A stretch of 64,000 nt of DNA. Source: Azoarcus sp. CIB. Its GTDB lineage: Bacteria; Pseudomonadota; Gammaproteobacteria; Burkholderiales; Rhodocyclaceae. The DNA lies in NCBI RefSeq assembly GCF_001190925.1, contig NZ_CP011072.1, positions 3,038,001 through 3,102,000 on the forward strand. Direction: 5' to 3'. Below the pieces are notes generated by a model. It was not told where the DNA came from and did no database searches. It saw nothing but the letters and a program-made list of their open reading frames with translations. Below are positions 9,193-16,271 of the stretch, piece after piece; position 1 is the first letter of the stretch, and each line of letters opens with the position of its first letter. Position numbers and translations under genes: made by a program.

Positions 9193-10588
9193 CATTCGCC
9201 ACCCCCACCGTTGGCCAGCCACCGCCCAGCGCCTTGTAGAGGGTCACCGTATCGGCCAGGATCTGCTGGTGATTGGCGAGCAACGCAAGTTGCGCCGCCA
9301 GCAGGGTGCGTTCGGTCTCGAACACTTCCAGCTGCGATACCACGCCTTCCTTGAGCTGCCGTTCGGTCTGGGTCGCGACGACCTGCAGCTGGTCGATCGG
9401 CTGCTGCAATTCGGTTCTCTGCTGCTTGTGCGCATCGAGATTCACCAGCGCGTTCTCCACTTCCTCGAACGCGCCGATCACGACACGCTGGTAATCGTGC
9501 TCCACGACCTTGATCTGGGCCTCGCTGGTCTTCACGCGTGCCTTCACGCTCGGGTCCAGCAGCGGGATGTTGATGCTCGGCAGGAAGCCGAAGGTAAAGG
9601 ACTTCAGCAGGTCGCCGAGGGCGAAACTGGAGGTGCCGCCGCGCCCGGTCAGGCTGATCGACGGAAGCTGCGCGAGCTTGGCCTGCCCAACCAGGTTGTG
9701 CGCTTGAAGCACACGGAACTCCGCCGCAACGATGTCGGGCCGGCGCTCGAGCAACAAGGAAGGAAGGCCGGCCGGCACCGCCGGCAGCTGGACGCGGCCC
9801 TGCAGGCGCCCGACCGGCACCCTGAATTCGCCCGCCGGCACCCCGAGCAGGGTCGCGAGCGCGTTGCCGGCCAACTCGCGCGAGCGACGCAGATCCAGCA
9901 GATCGTGGGTCAGCTTGTTGATCTCGGCGCGCTGGCGCAGCACCTGCGTATTGGGCACGAGCCCGTGCTTGTGCATCGCCTCGTAGGTGGCGAGGATTTC
10001 CCGGTTCTTGGCGAGCGCGCGCTGCTGCTGGTCGATCTGCTCGTCCAGTTGCAGAATCTGAAAATAGGTCGTCGATACGTTGGCGACGAGCGTCAGGTAG
10101 CCGGCCCGCCAGTCGGCTTCGGACGCACGGTACTCGGCAGTCTGCGCCTGAACGCCCTTCTCCACCTTGCCCCAGATGTCGATTTCCCAGTTGAGCTGGG
10201 TGCCGAGGTTGTACTGCGTCACGGATTTCTGGCCGGTGCTTTTTTCGAAGCTCGCGCCGGCGCCGAGGTCCAGCGTCGGCAGCGCGCCGGCACGCGCCTC
10301 GCCGATCTGTGCGTTGGCGACCTGGATACGCGCGGCGAGGATCTTGACGTCGAAGTTCCCCGCAATCGCCTTGTTCACCAACTCGTCGAGATAGGGGTCA
10401 CGGAACTCCCGCCACCAGTCGGGCGCGATCGTGTCGGCCGCCGACACCGGCGGGCTCGACCACGCAGCCTTCGCGGGCGTGTCGGGACGGGCGTACTCGG
10501 TGATGCCCACATTGGCGCAACCGCCCGCGAGCACTGTGCTCACGCAGACAAGCAGCAAACGGGCGGCAATCAGGTTAATAGGTCTCAT
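9182..10588 (-). CDS. NodT/TolC-family outer-membrane efflux lipoprotein
   Basis: The protein of 468 residues is an outer-membrane factor of the NodT (RND/T1SS outer-membrane lipoprotein) family, forming the exit duct of a tripartite exporter. It has a signal peptide with a lipobox-like end (STVLAGGC) and two outer-membrane-efflux repeats (about 60-245 and 265-455). Family hallmarks include WWREFRDPYLDELV, NWEIDIWGKV, LLERRPDIVAAEF and the PSINIPLLD stretch. I chose the ATG at 10588 because GGAG lies about 8 nt upstream and the signal peptide begins there; an ATG 30 nt upstream is possible. Its place inside the peptide-export operon supports pairing with the HlyD-type protein and the C39 exporter. 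NodT proteins also serve RND pumps, but none is nearby. Confidence 0.92.
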   Translation of the reverse strand: MRPINLIAARLLLVCVSTVLAGGCANVGITEYARPDTPAKAAWSSPPVSAADTIAPDWWREFRDPYLDELVNKAIAGNFDVKILAARIQVANAQIGEARAGALPTLDLGAGASFEKSTGQKSVTQYNLGTQLNWEIDIWGKVEKGVQAQTAEYRASEADWRAGYLTLVANVSTTYFQILQLDEQIDQQQRALAKNREILATYEAMHKHGLVPNTQVLRQRAEINKLTHDLLDLRRSRELAGNALATLLGVPAGEFRVPVGRLQGRVQLPAVPAGLPSLLLERRPDIVAAEFRVLQAHNLVGQAKLAQLPSISLTGRGGTSSFALGDLLKSFTFGFLPSINIPLLDPSVKARVKTSEAQIKVVEHDYQRVVIGAFEEVENALVNLDAHKQQRTELQQPIDQLQVVATQTERQLKEGVVSQLEVFETERTLLAAQLALLANHQQILADTVTLYKALGGGWPTVGVANARN

Positions 10589-10661
10589 TCCACTTTCTCC
10601 CGCCGCCCGAAGTGCCAACCGTTCGACGACGACGCGTCTTGTGCTTTCGCGGACACGCGGA

Positions 10662-12587
10662 CTAGGCCGCGGCCCACACCTTCGATTCGACGAATACCCT
10701 GAAGAGCCGCGGATCGATGTGTCCCGCCCGACACTCCGCCTCCAGCAGATTCAGCGCCTCCGGAACCGGCACCGCCTTCTTGTAGGGACGGTCCCCCGCC
10801 GTCAGCGCGTCGTAGATGTCGCAGATCGTCAGAATGCGCGTCTGGACGCTGATCTGCCCGCCGCGCAGTCCCATCGGATAGCCCGATCCGTCCAGCTTCT
10901 CGTGGTGCCCGTGCGCGATGGCCGGCACCCCGGCCAGGTCATGCGTCCAAGGGATCAGGATCAGGAACGAATAGGTATCGGCGACGTGTGACTCGATCTG
11001 CGTGCGCTCCTCGGCGGTGAGACAGCCCTTCGATACACCGAGCGCCAAGTGCTCGTGCTGCTGCAACAGGGGCACGGCGGCACCGTCCGGTTCTCTGTAG
11101 GTATAGTCGAGAATTGCGTCGAGCTCGTGCGGGGCTTCGGTGTACGAGATCGCCGGCTCGTTGGCACGGCGAATGGCCGCGAGAAATTCGTCCAGGCGCC
11201 CGAACTCCGCGGCCAATTCCTCCTCGACCCGGCGCTTCTCCTCGCGAAACGCCGCAATGCCCAGCTCGTGCTCGCACTGCCGCTCCACCAGCTGTCGATA
11301 CGCCTGCCGCTCCAGGCACGCGCACGCATACTTGAAGCGCTGCTCGAGCAGTCGCATGTCGGCATGGTGCAGTTTCTTTTCCTTGCGCAATACGTGCTCG
11401 CGCACGCCTACCTTGCCGAAGTCGTGCAGCAAGGCGGCATAGCGGATCTCGCGCAGCTGGTCCTTGCTGAACACGACCTGCCGCAGTTCCGGCGCGTCGG
11501 CGCGATCCACCGCCAGGGCCAGGCCTTCCGCATAATGCGCGACGCGGAAGGAATGCCCCGCCGTGACCGGATCGCGCTCCTCGATCGCCTGCACCGAGGC
11601 GCGGACGAAGCCTTCCAGCAGGCGCTCGATATCCGAATACAGCTGGAAATTCTTCAGAGCGACCGCCGCTTCCGCGCACACCCCGCTCAGCATCTCGAGG
11701 TCCTGCCCCTTGAAGGCGTAGGGATCCGACGAGGTGTCGACCTGGATCAGACCCAGCACTTCACCCTCCAGCAGGAGCGGCACGCACATCACGCTGCGGA
11801 TCGCCTGCTGGACGATCGATTCCTGGGAACCGAAGCGTCGATCGGCCAGCGTGTCGACCGACAGGATCGACAATTTCTTCTCCAGCACCTCATCGACGAT
11901 GGTGCGCGAAAGCCGCAGCTTGTCGGCATCCTCGATCGGCCCGTCGCGCCGTCGCGCCGCCACCTGCACCGGCGCCTCGTCGCGGTTCTTCCGCAGCAGG
12001 ATGAAGGCCCGTTCGGCCAGCGGGAACAGGTCGAAGATCAGGTTCATGATCTTCTCGGTCAGGGTCTCGCTGTTCGTCACCGCGCCCACGGCGATGCCGA
12101 CCTGCGCCATCGCGTGCAGCTTGCGGATCGTGAGCTGCACGTCGCCTTGCGCCTGCGGTGTTGGCGCCGCGAGCGGGCGGGAATAGAGGGTCGCGTCGAC
12201 CGTCTGCTTGATCACCGTCGGCTTGCTCTCGGGCGGTGGCGCAAGCAGGGAATGGAACACGATGTGCGCCGCCGCGACGGAAAACTCGTCGCCATCGCGC
12301 AGCGGATGCCAGGCGCCCGGCTGCAGGCGCTTGCCCGAGACAAAGGTGCCGTTGAACGAGTGGAGATCCTCGACGAAATACGCGCCGTCACGCAGGCGGA
12401 TGCGCGCATGGCGGCGACTGACGGTGTGCTCCGGAATGCACAGGAAGCGGTCCGAGGCCAGCGAGTCCTGCGGATCGCGCCCGATGAGCACCTCATCGTG
12501 AAGGGGGAACACCTTGCCCGCTGCGGTCACTTCCAGGTAAGCCATCACTGGCGTCGCGGCCCCGGGAACGGATCTTGAGTTTTGCAT
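10662..12587 (-). CDS. FHA-GAF-HD-GYP protein (putative c-di-GMP phosphodiesterase)
   Basis: The 641-residue protein combines an FHA domain (about 32-112; LIGRDPQDS, VSRRHARI, SFNGTFVSG), a GAF domain (about 150-315) and an HD-GYP domain (about 330-635). The HD dyad is in LLHDFGK (387-392) and the GYP signature is HHEKLDGSGYP (561-571), so c-di-GMP hydrolysis is plausible. Unusually, about 120 residues (roughly 403-530), charged and coiled-coil-like, separate the HD and GYP halves. There is no membrane segment. The start at 12587 follows a strong GGGAGGAGAGGG ribosome site. It is the first gene after the peptide array and probably couples kinase output and c-di-GMP level to secretion (inference). 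Confidence 0.9.
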   Translation of the reverse strand: MQNSRSVPGAATPVMAYLEVTAAGKVFPLHDEVLIGRDPQDSLASDRFLCIPEHTVSRRHARIRLRDGAYFVEDLHSFNGTFVSGKRLQPGAWHPLRDGDEFSVAAAHIVFHSLLAPPPESKPTVIKQTVDATLYSRPLAAPTPQAQGDVQLTIRKLHAMAQVGIAVGAVTNSETLTEKIMNLIFDLFPLAERAFILLRKNRDEAPVQVAARRRDGPIEDADKLRLSRTIVDEVLEKKLSILSVDTLADRRFGSQESIVQQAIRSVMCVPLLLEGEVLGLIQVDTSSDPYAFKGQDLEMLSGVCAEAAVALKNFQLYSDIERLLEGFVRASVQAIEERDPVTAGHSFRVAHYAEGLALAVDRADAPELRQVVFSKDQLREIRYAALLHDFGKVGVREHVLRKEKKLHHADMRLLEQRFKYACACLERQAYRQLVERQCEHELGIAAFREEKRRVEEELAAEFGRLDEFLAAIRRANEPAISYTEAPHELDAILDYTYREPDGAAVPLLQQHEHLALGVSKGCLTAEERTQIESHVADTYSFLILIPWTHDLAGVPAIAHGHHEKLDGSGYPMGLRGGQISVQTRILTICDIYDALTAGDRPYKKAVPVPEALNLLEAECRAGHIDPRLFRVFVESKVWAAA

Positions 12588-12715
12588 CCCCTCTCCTCCC
12601 CCATGCACCGGACGGGCAATCCGATCTAAATTTGACATGACGCAGGAAGACCGGTTCCGGTTGGCATGCGACGCTCGCGGCGGCGGCCGTCTGCCCCCGC
12701 CGCGGGCCCGGGGAC

Positions 12716-12994
12716 TCAGAAGTGCACGTTGTTGCTGATGTCCGCGTTCTGCGTCGCGGTGACGGGTACGAAGGGCGAGGCGATCCCGCCCAGCACGGCG
12801 ACGTTGTTGCCGACGTTGGTCGCCACGCTCTGCCCCTGGTTGATCTGCTGCAGGGCACTGAACGATTCGTTGGTGACCGAGGCGTCGTAGCTGTACCACG
12901 GCGCGAAGTACATCATCCCGCCGCGCACTTCGCTCATCGCCTCGCGGCCCAGTTCTTCGGTCATCGGCAGGTCATTGATGGTCAGGGTTTTCAT
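12716..12994 (-). CDS. Double-glycine leader peptide, copy 1 (putative cargo of the C39 exporter)
   Basis: This 92-residue product starts MKTLTINDLPMTEELG and its leader ends in SEVRGG at residue 26. It matches the cleavage site used by C39 peptidases (hydrophobic and acidic pattern, Gly-Gly at -2/-1). The predicted mature peptide is 66 residues, rich in Asn, Gln, Val and Ala (INQGQSVATNVGNNVAVLGG), and ends in NNVHF. It has no Cys. The ribosome site AAGGAG precedes the ATG. It is about 97 percent identical by eye at DNA level to the next copy. No immunity-type gene adjoins it, so a bacteriocin role is not supported. The family is familiar as hypothetical proteins in betaproteobacteria; its function is unknown. 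Confidence 0.9.
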   Translation of the reverse strand: MKTLTINDLPMTEELGREAMSEVRGGMMYFAPWYSYDASVTNESFSALQQINQGQSVATNVGNNVAVLGGIASPFVPVTATQNADISNNVHF

Positions 12995-13030
12995 GATGAT
13001 TCTCCTTGGGGGTCGGGATCAGGGCATTAC

Positions 13031-13053
13031 CGCGGAGGCAGGCTGCCTCCGCG
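13031..13053. terminator. Strong hairpin between peptide genes 2 and 1 (no U tract)
   Basis: CGCGGAGGCA and TGCCTCCGCG form a perfect 10-bp inverted repeat with a 3-nt loop in the short spacer after the stop of the second peptide gene. No T run follows on either strand, so it is more likely an attenuator or mRNA-stabilising or processing hairpin than a classical terminator. It could set the relative yield of upstream peptide mRNA and downstream genes (inference). Confidence 0.5.
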
Positions 13054-13066
13054 CAGGGGTGCAGGA

Positions 13067-13345
13067 TCAGAAGCTGACGTCGTTGCTGATGTTGGCGTTC
13101 TGCGTCGCGGTGACGGGGACGAAGGGCGAGGCGAACCCGCCCAGCACGGCGACGTTGTTGCCGACGTTGGTCGCCACGCTCTGCCCCTGGTTGATCTGCT
13201 GCAGGGCACTGAACGATTCGTTGGTGACCGAGGCGTCGTAGCCGTACCACGGCGCGAAGCACATCATCCCGCCGCGCACTTCGCTCATCGCCTCGCGGCC
13301 CAGTTCTTCGGTCATCGGCAGGTCATTGATGGTCAGGGTTTTCAT
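13067..13345 (-). CDS. Double-glycine leader peptide, copy 2
   Basis: This 92-residue near-twin of the downstream peptide has an identical 26-residue leader ending SEVRGG. The mature part begins MMCFAPWYGY and ends ISNDVSF. It differs from copy 1 at a few positions, including a single Cys at residue 29 where copy 1 has Tyr, and Ile to Phe after the VLGG motif. A single Cys could allow disulfide dimerisation or may be incidental. It has the same AAGGAG ribosome site. The predicted route is cleavage and export by the C39 ABC exporter, the HlyD-type adaptor and the NodT-type duct. Confidence 0.9.
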   Translation of the reverse strand: MKTLTINDLPMTEELGREAMSEVRGGMMCFAPWYGYDASVTNESFSALQQINQGQSVATNVGNNVAVLGGFASPFVPVTATQNANISNDVSF

Positions 13346-13378
13346 GATGATTCTCCTTGGGGGTCGGGATCAGGCGGT

Positions 13379-13672
13379 TCAGAAGCTGACGTGGTTGTTG
13401 ATGTTGGCGTTCTGCGTCGCGGTGACCGGCACCGACGGGGAGGCGATGCCGCCCAGCACCGCGACGTTGTTGCCGACGTTGGTCACCACGCTCTGGCCCT
13501 GGTTGATCAACTGCGCGGCGTTGAACGAGGCGTTGCTGGTCGAGGTATCGACGTATCCGCCCCAGTAGAAGGGCGTGTAGTACATGTCGTGCATGCCGCC
13601 GCGCACTGCGCTCATGGCCTCGCAGCCCAGTTCTTCGGTCATCGGCAGGTCGTTGATGGTCAGGGTTTTCAT
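13379..13672 (-). CDS. Double-glycine leader peptide, copy 3 (promoter-proximal)
   Basis: The first gene after the -24/-12 promoter encodes 97 residues. The leader is MKTLTINDLPMTEELGCEAM followed by SAVRGG, differing from the other copies by a Cys and an Ala. The mature peptide of 71 residues starts MHDMYYTPFYWGGYVDTS, has a longer aromatic-rich N-terminus, and then shares the core INQGQSVVTNVGNNVAVLGG and the C-terminal INNHVSF. The conserved core and variable N-terminus suggest one structural fold with diversified surfaces. A ribosome site (AAGGAG) precedes the ATG. The untranslated leader from the predicted transcription start is about 60 nt. Confidence 0.9.
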   Translation of the reverse strand: MKTLTINDLPMTEELGCEAMSAVRGGMHDMYYTPFYWGGYVDTSTSNASFNAAQLINQGQSVVTNVGNNVAVLGGIASPSVPVTATQNANINNHVSF

Positions 13673-13744
13673 GATGGCTCTCCTTGGGTTTCAGTCTTTG
13701 GTCGGTGATTTGTTTCGAGCACTTTCGCCGCTCGACACTCCTAT

Positions 13745-13760
13745 CGCAGGGACCGTGCCA
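13745..13760 (-). promoter_or_regulatory. Sigma-54 (-24/-12) promoter of the GG-peptide operon
   Basis: On the minus strand 13760-13745 reads TGGCACGGTCCCTGCG. It matches the TGGCACG-N4-TTGC consensus in the whole -24 block and in the -12 TGC, with exact GG-N10-GC spacing. The predicted start of transcription is about 13733, roughly 60 nt before the first peptide ATG. A sigma-54 activator is encoded at the end of the same operon. Confidence 0.75.
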
Positions 13761-13781
13761 GAGTCGCACCCGCGCTCAGCC

Positions 13782-13800
13782 AACAATTCAAGCCATTGTT
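13782..13800. promoter_or_regulatory. Inverted repeat AACAAT-N7-ATTGTT upstream of the sigma-54 promoter
   Basis: A perfect 6-bp inverted repeat with a 7-nt spacer lies about 22-40 bp upstream of the -24 element on the peptide side. It could bind the Fis-type HTH of the operon-encoded activator or another dimeric regulator. The position is closer than most activator sites of sigma-54 promoters, so the assignment is tentative. Confidence 0.4.
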
Positions 13801-14177
13801 AACTTTATGTTTTTCTCAAAATAGCGCAAAACCGAGTGGATCTGATGACGCCACCTTGACGTCGACTGATGGGTGGCGACCAACAGCTCGCCCGAACACT
13901 GTCTGCCGGAGGGCAACACCTTCCCCAAGAACCCTTCGCGAGCGTGCCTGCGCCCCTGCGCCCGAACACGGTGCACGCCCGCCAAGCGCATGGATATGGG
14001 CTATATTTTTCTTGAAAGGTCCGATTGGGGAATTTTGCGCAGTCGCGCTCCCTGGCCGAATCGGCACCTCGATGCGCGCCCATCGATCAACCCGCAACAG
14101 CGCCTGGTACATCCTCGCAGGCCGGACCGAGCGAGAACGTGACACCCCGAGACTCGTGGCCAACAGAGGGGAAGCGG

Positions 14178-16247
14178 ATGGCTACTCTTTCGCACGCGAT
14201 TCACGCCTTTCAGGCCGGGGGTTTGTCCAGCAATGAGTTCTTGGCGCAAGTCGACCGCGTTCTGTCGGCTGACAAGACCGACTACACCCAGCTCATGGAA
14301 GTCCTCAGCGAGGAGCACACCAAGTTTCCGCTGCCGCCGGAGGTGTACGCGGAAGTTCACCGCCGTATCGAGCACCTCGCGGAACCCGAACCGCAGAAGG
14401 GTGCCGCTGCCGCCGACCAGACCCGCATGCTCATCAATCCCAGCGCCATCTTTCCGCCGGGAGATGCAGCTTCGCCCTCCCCGCCGGACGGCGAACCGGA
14501 GCGGCTCAAGGGAGTCGGCGAGACGATCAAGGGACGCTTCCGCCTCGAGGAATGCATCGGCTTCGGCGGCATGGGCACGGTTTACAAGGCACTCGACCTG
14601 CGCAAACTGGAGGCCGCCGACCGCAACCCCTACATCGCCATCAAGATCCTGAACGTCCAGTTCCGTGGCCATCCGAAGTCGCTGATCGCCCTGCAGCGCG
14701 AAGCCAAGAAGGCGCAGACGCTCGCGCACCCGAACATCGTCACGGTGTATGACTTCGACCGCGATGGGCCGATGGTGTACCTGACGATGGAGTACCTGTC
14801 GGGGCAACCGCTGAGTCGCCTGCTGCACGCGCCGGATTTTCGCGGCATGCCTTACGCGGACGCGCTGCGAATCTTCACCGGCATGGCGAATGCGCTGTCC
14901 TATGCGCACGAACGCGGCTTCGTGCATTGCGACTTCAAGCCCGCCAATGTCTTCCTGACCGACAAGGGCCAGGTCAAGATCATCGACTTTGGCATCGCGC
15001 GCGTCTTCCGCCGCTCCGAGGAGGAAGTCGAAGCGACGGTTTTCGATGCGGGCAGCCTGGGTGGCCTGACGCCGGCCTATGCCAGCCCCGAGATCCTCGA
15101 ACACGTCGAACCCGACCCGCGCGATGACGTTTACGCCCTTGCCTGCATCACCTACGAATTGCTGACCGGCACGCATCCGTTCGGACGCCTGCCGGCGACA
15201 CAGGCGCGCAATGCCGGTCTGCGGCCGCAGCGCCCGAAAAACCTCCCCACCTTGCAGTGGCGGGCGCTCAAGAGCGCACTATCGTTCGATCGCGACGCAC
15301 GAACCCCCAGCGTGGCCCAGTTCCTCCACGGGATGAAAGGCGAACGCCAGCTCGCGATGCCCCTGGCGCTTGGCGTCGCAGGCGTCGCGACGGCGGCACT
15401 GCTGGCGGTCGCAGTGATCTCGTACTGGGAACCGTCCGAGCGCCCCGAACCGCTGCCCGCCAGCCCCGATCGCTCTGCGGCGGTCCCTGCGCCGACGCCG
15501 CAGCAGGAAGCACCGCCGCCCGCGGCACCCGCCCAGCCCGCGGCACCTGCGACACCGCAGCCTCGTCCCGTCCTCTCGCTTGGGGCGGTCACCCCCGTGC
15601 TCGCGCAGGTGCCCTGCTCCGCCCTGACTGCGTCGGTCAGCGGACCGACGCTGCAGGTGCAGGGCTACGTCCCCGAGCGTTTCGGCATCGCCCGCTTCAA
15701 GGAATCCCTGAGTGCCATCCCCGGCGTGACGACCCTGAAGACGGACGTGCAGCAGGTGAGCGACGACAAATGCAGCGTCATCGAAACGCTGGCCCCCTAC
15801 TGGGTCAGGAACCGGCAAGCCGGACGGCTCGCCTCGATTCAGATGCGCGGCACCGGCACGGACCTGACGGAGGGCGATTCCCTCATCGTCGACGTCTCGA
15901 CGCCCGGATACGAGTCCTACGTGCATGTCGACTATCACGTCCTCGACGGCAGCGTCGTCCACCTCGTACCGAGCCGACGGGCCAGGGCCCATCAGGCGCC
16001 GCCCAACTACTCGGCGACCATCGGGACCCTTGCGGGGTGGACGATTTCGAAGCCGTTCGGCTCCGAACTGATCGCGCTGCTGGTCACCCCGGTACCGCTT
16101 TTCGACACCCTGCGGCCCGAATCGGAATCGAGAGGGGACTACCTGCGTGCGGTCGAATTGCGACTGCGCGAGATCGCGGCGAAATACGGACAGGATCGCA
16201 TCGCCGTGGATCTGGTCCAGATCACCACGCACGCGCGGGGACGGTGA
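14178..16247 (+). CDS. Membrane-anchored Ser/Thr protein kinase with periplasmic DUF4384-like domain
   Basis: The 689-residue protein has a bacterial eukaryote-type kinase domain at about 120-385. It shows a Gly-rich loop IGFGGMGTVYKA, the ATP-binding Lys156 (IAIK), a catalytic loop HCDFKPAN (250-257, with Cys replacing the usual Arg of HRD) and DFG (270-272). One transmembrane helix lies at about 395-416, then a Pro/Ala-rich linker and a C-terminal domain resembling DUF4384 (GDSLIVDVSTPGYESYVHVD). An N-terminal Thr in DQTRML (82) resembles an FHA-binding phosphosite. I chose the ATG at 14178, which follows GAGGGGAAG; upstream in-frame starts lack a ribosome site. Divergent from the peptide operon, it is the likely source of the phospho-threonine read by the FHA proteins (inference). 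Confidence 0.9.
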   Translation: MATLSHAIHAFQAGGLSSNEFLAQVDRVLSADKTDYTQLMEVLSEEHTKFPLPPEVYAEVHRRIEHLAEPEPQKGAAAADQTRMLINPSAIFPPGDAASPSPPDGEPERLKGVGETIKGRFRLEECIGFGGMGTVYKALDLRKLEAADRNPYIAIKILNVQFRGHPKSLIALQREAKKAQTLAHPNIVTVYDFDRDGPMVYLTMEYLSGQPLSRLLHAPDFRGMPYADALRIFTGMANALSYAHERGFVHCDFKPANVFLTDKGQVKIIDFGIARVFRRSEEEVEATVFDAGSLGGLTPAYASPEILEHVEPDPRDDVYALACITYELLTGTHPFGRLPATQARNAGLRPQRPKNLPTLQWRALKSALSFDRDARTPSVAQFLHGMKGERQLAMPLALGVAGVATAALLAVAVISYWEPSERPEPLPASPDRSAAVPAPTPQQEAPPPAAPAQPAAPATPQPRPVLSLGAVTPVLAQVPCSALTASVSGPTLQVQGYVPERFGIARFKESLSAIPGVTTLKTDVQQVSDDKCSVIETLAPYWVRNRQAGRLASIQMRGTGTDLTEGDSLIVDVSTPGYESYVHVDYHVLDGSVVHLVPSRRARAHQAPPNYSATIGTLAGWTISKPFGSELIALLVTPVPLFDTLRPESESRGDYLRAVELRLREIAAKYGQDRIAVDLVQITTHARGR

Positions 16248-16271
16248 CAGCCCCGTCCGCGCGCCCCGGCG

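Larger units (their letters stand above)
12716..13374. repeat. Tandem duplication of a complete peptide gene unit (2 x 308 bp, 351-bp period)
   Basis: Bases 12716-13023 and 13067-13374 align over their whole length with about ten differences counted by eye. Each unit contains a peptide gene plus its ribosome-binding region. The untranslated leader, ribosome site and signal-leader codons are identical, while differences concentrate near the C-terminal codons. The third gene (13379-13672) is a more diverged copy sharing the leader and ribosome site. Confidence 0.9.
13673..14177. other. Divergent regulatory region between peptide operon and Ser/Thr kinase gene
   Basis: These 505 bp contain no gene I can support. 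They hold the -24/-12 promoter (13745-13760), the AACAAT/ATTGTT inverted repeat (13782-13800) and an AT-rich patch (13797-13826). Nearer the kinase gene there is a TATATT box at about 14003 and a weak GG-N10-GC match around 14019-14034. Short open frames here lack ribosome sites or recognisable content. Confidence 0.6.

Noticed and set aside
12972-13262. Alternative frames overlapping the peptide repeats
   Set aside because: They arise in duplicate because the DNA is duplicated; translations are Arg/Gln-rich and lack ribosome sites, whereas the GG-leader frames have AAGGAG and conserved leaders.
12716-13672. Bacteriocin or lantibiotic gene cluster
   Set aside because: No modification enzyme (LanM, radical SAM, YcaO) and no immunity candidate is present, and the mature parts are not Cys-rich or cationic; export is supported but toxin function is not.
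13788-13991. Small minus-strand open frame in the divergent region
   Set aside because: It spans the candidate operator region, lacks a ribosome site and its sequence is Arg/His-rich with no family resemblance.
14019-14034. Second -24/-12 promoter before the kinase gene
   Set aside because: Only the GG-N10-GC spacing fits (TTGGGGAATTTTGCGC); the flanking consensus bases do not match well.
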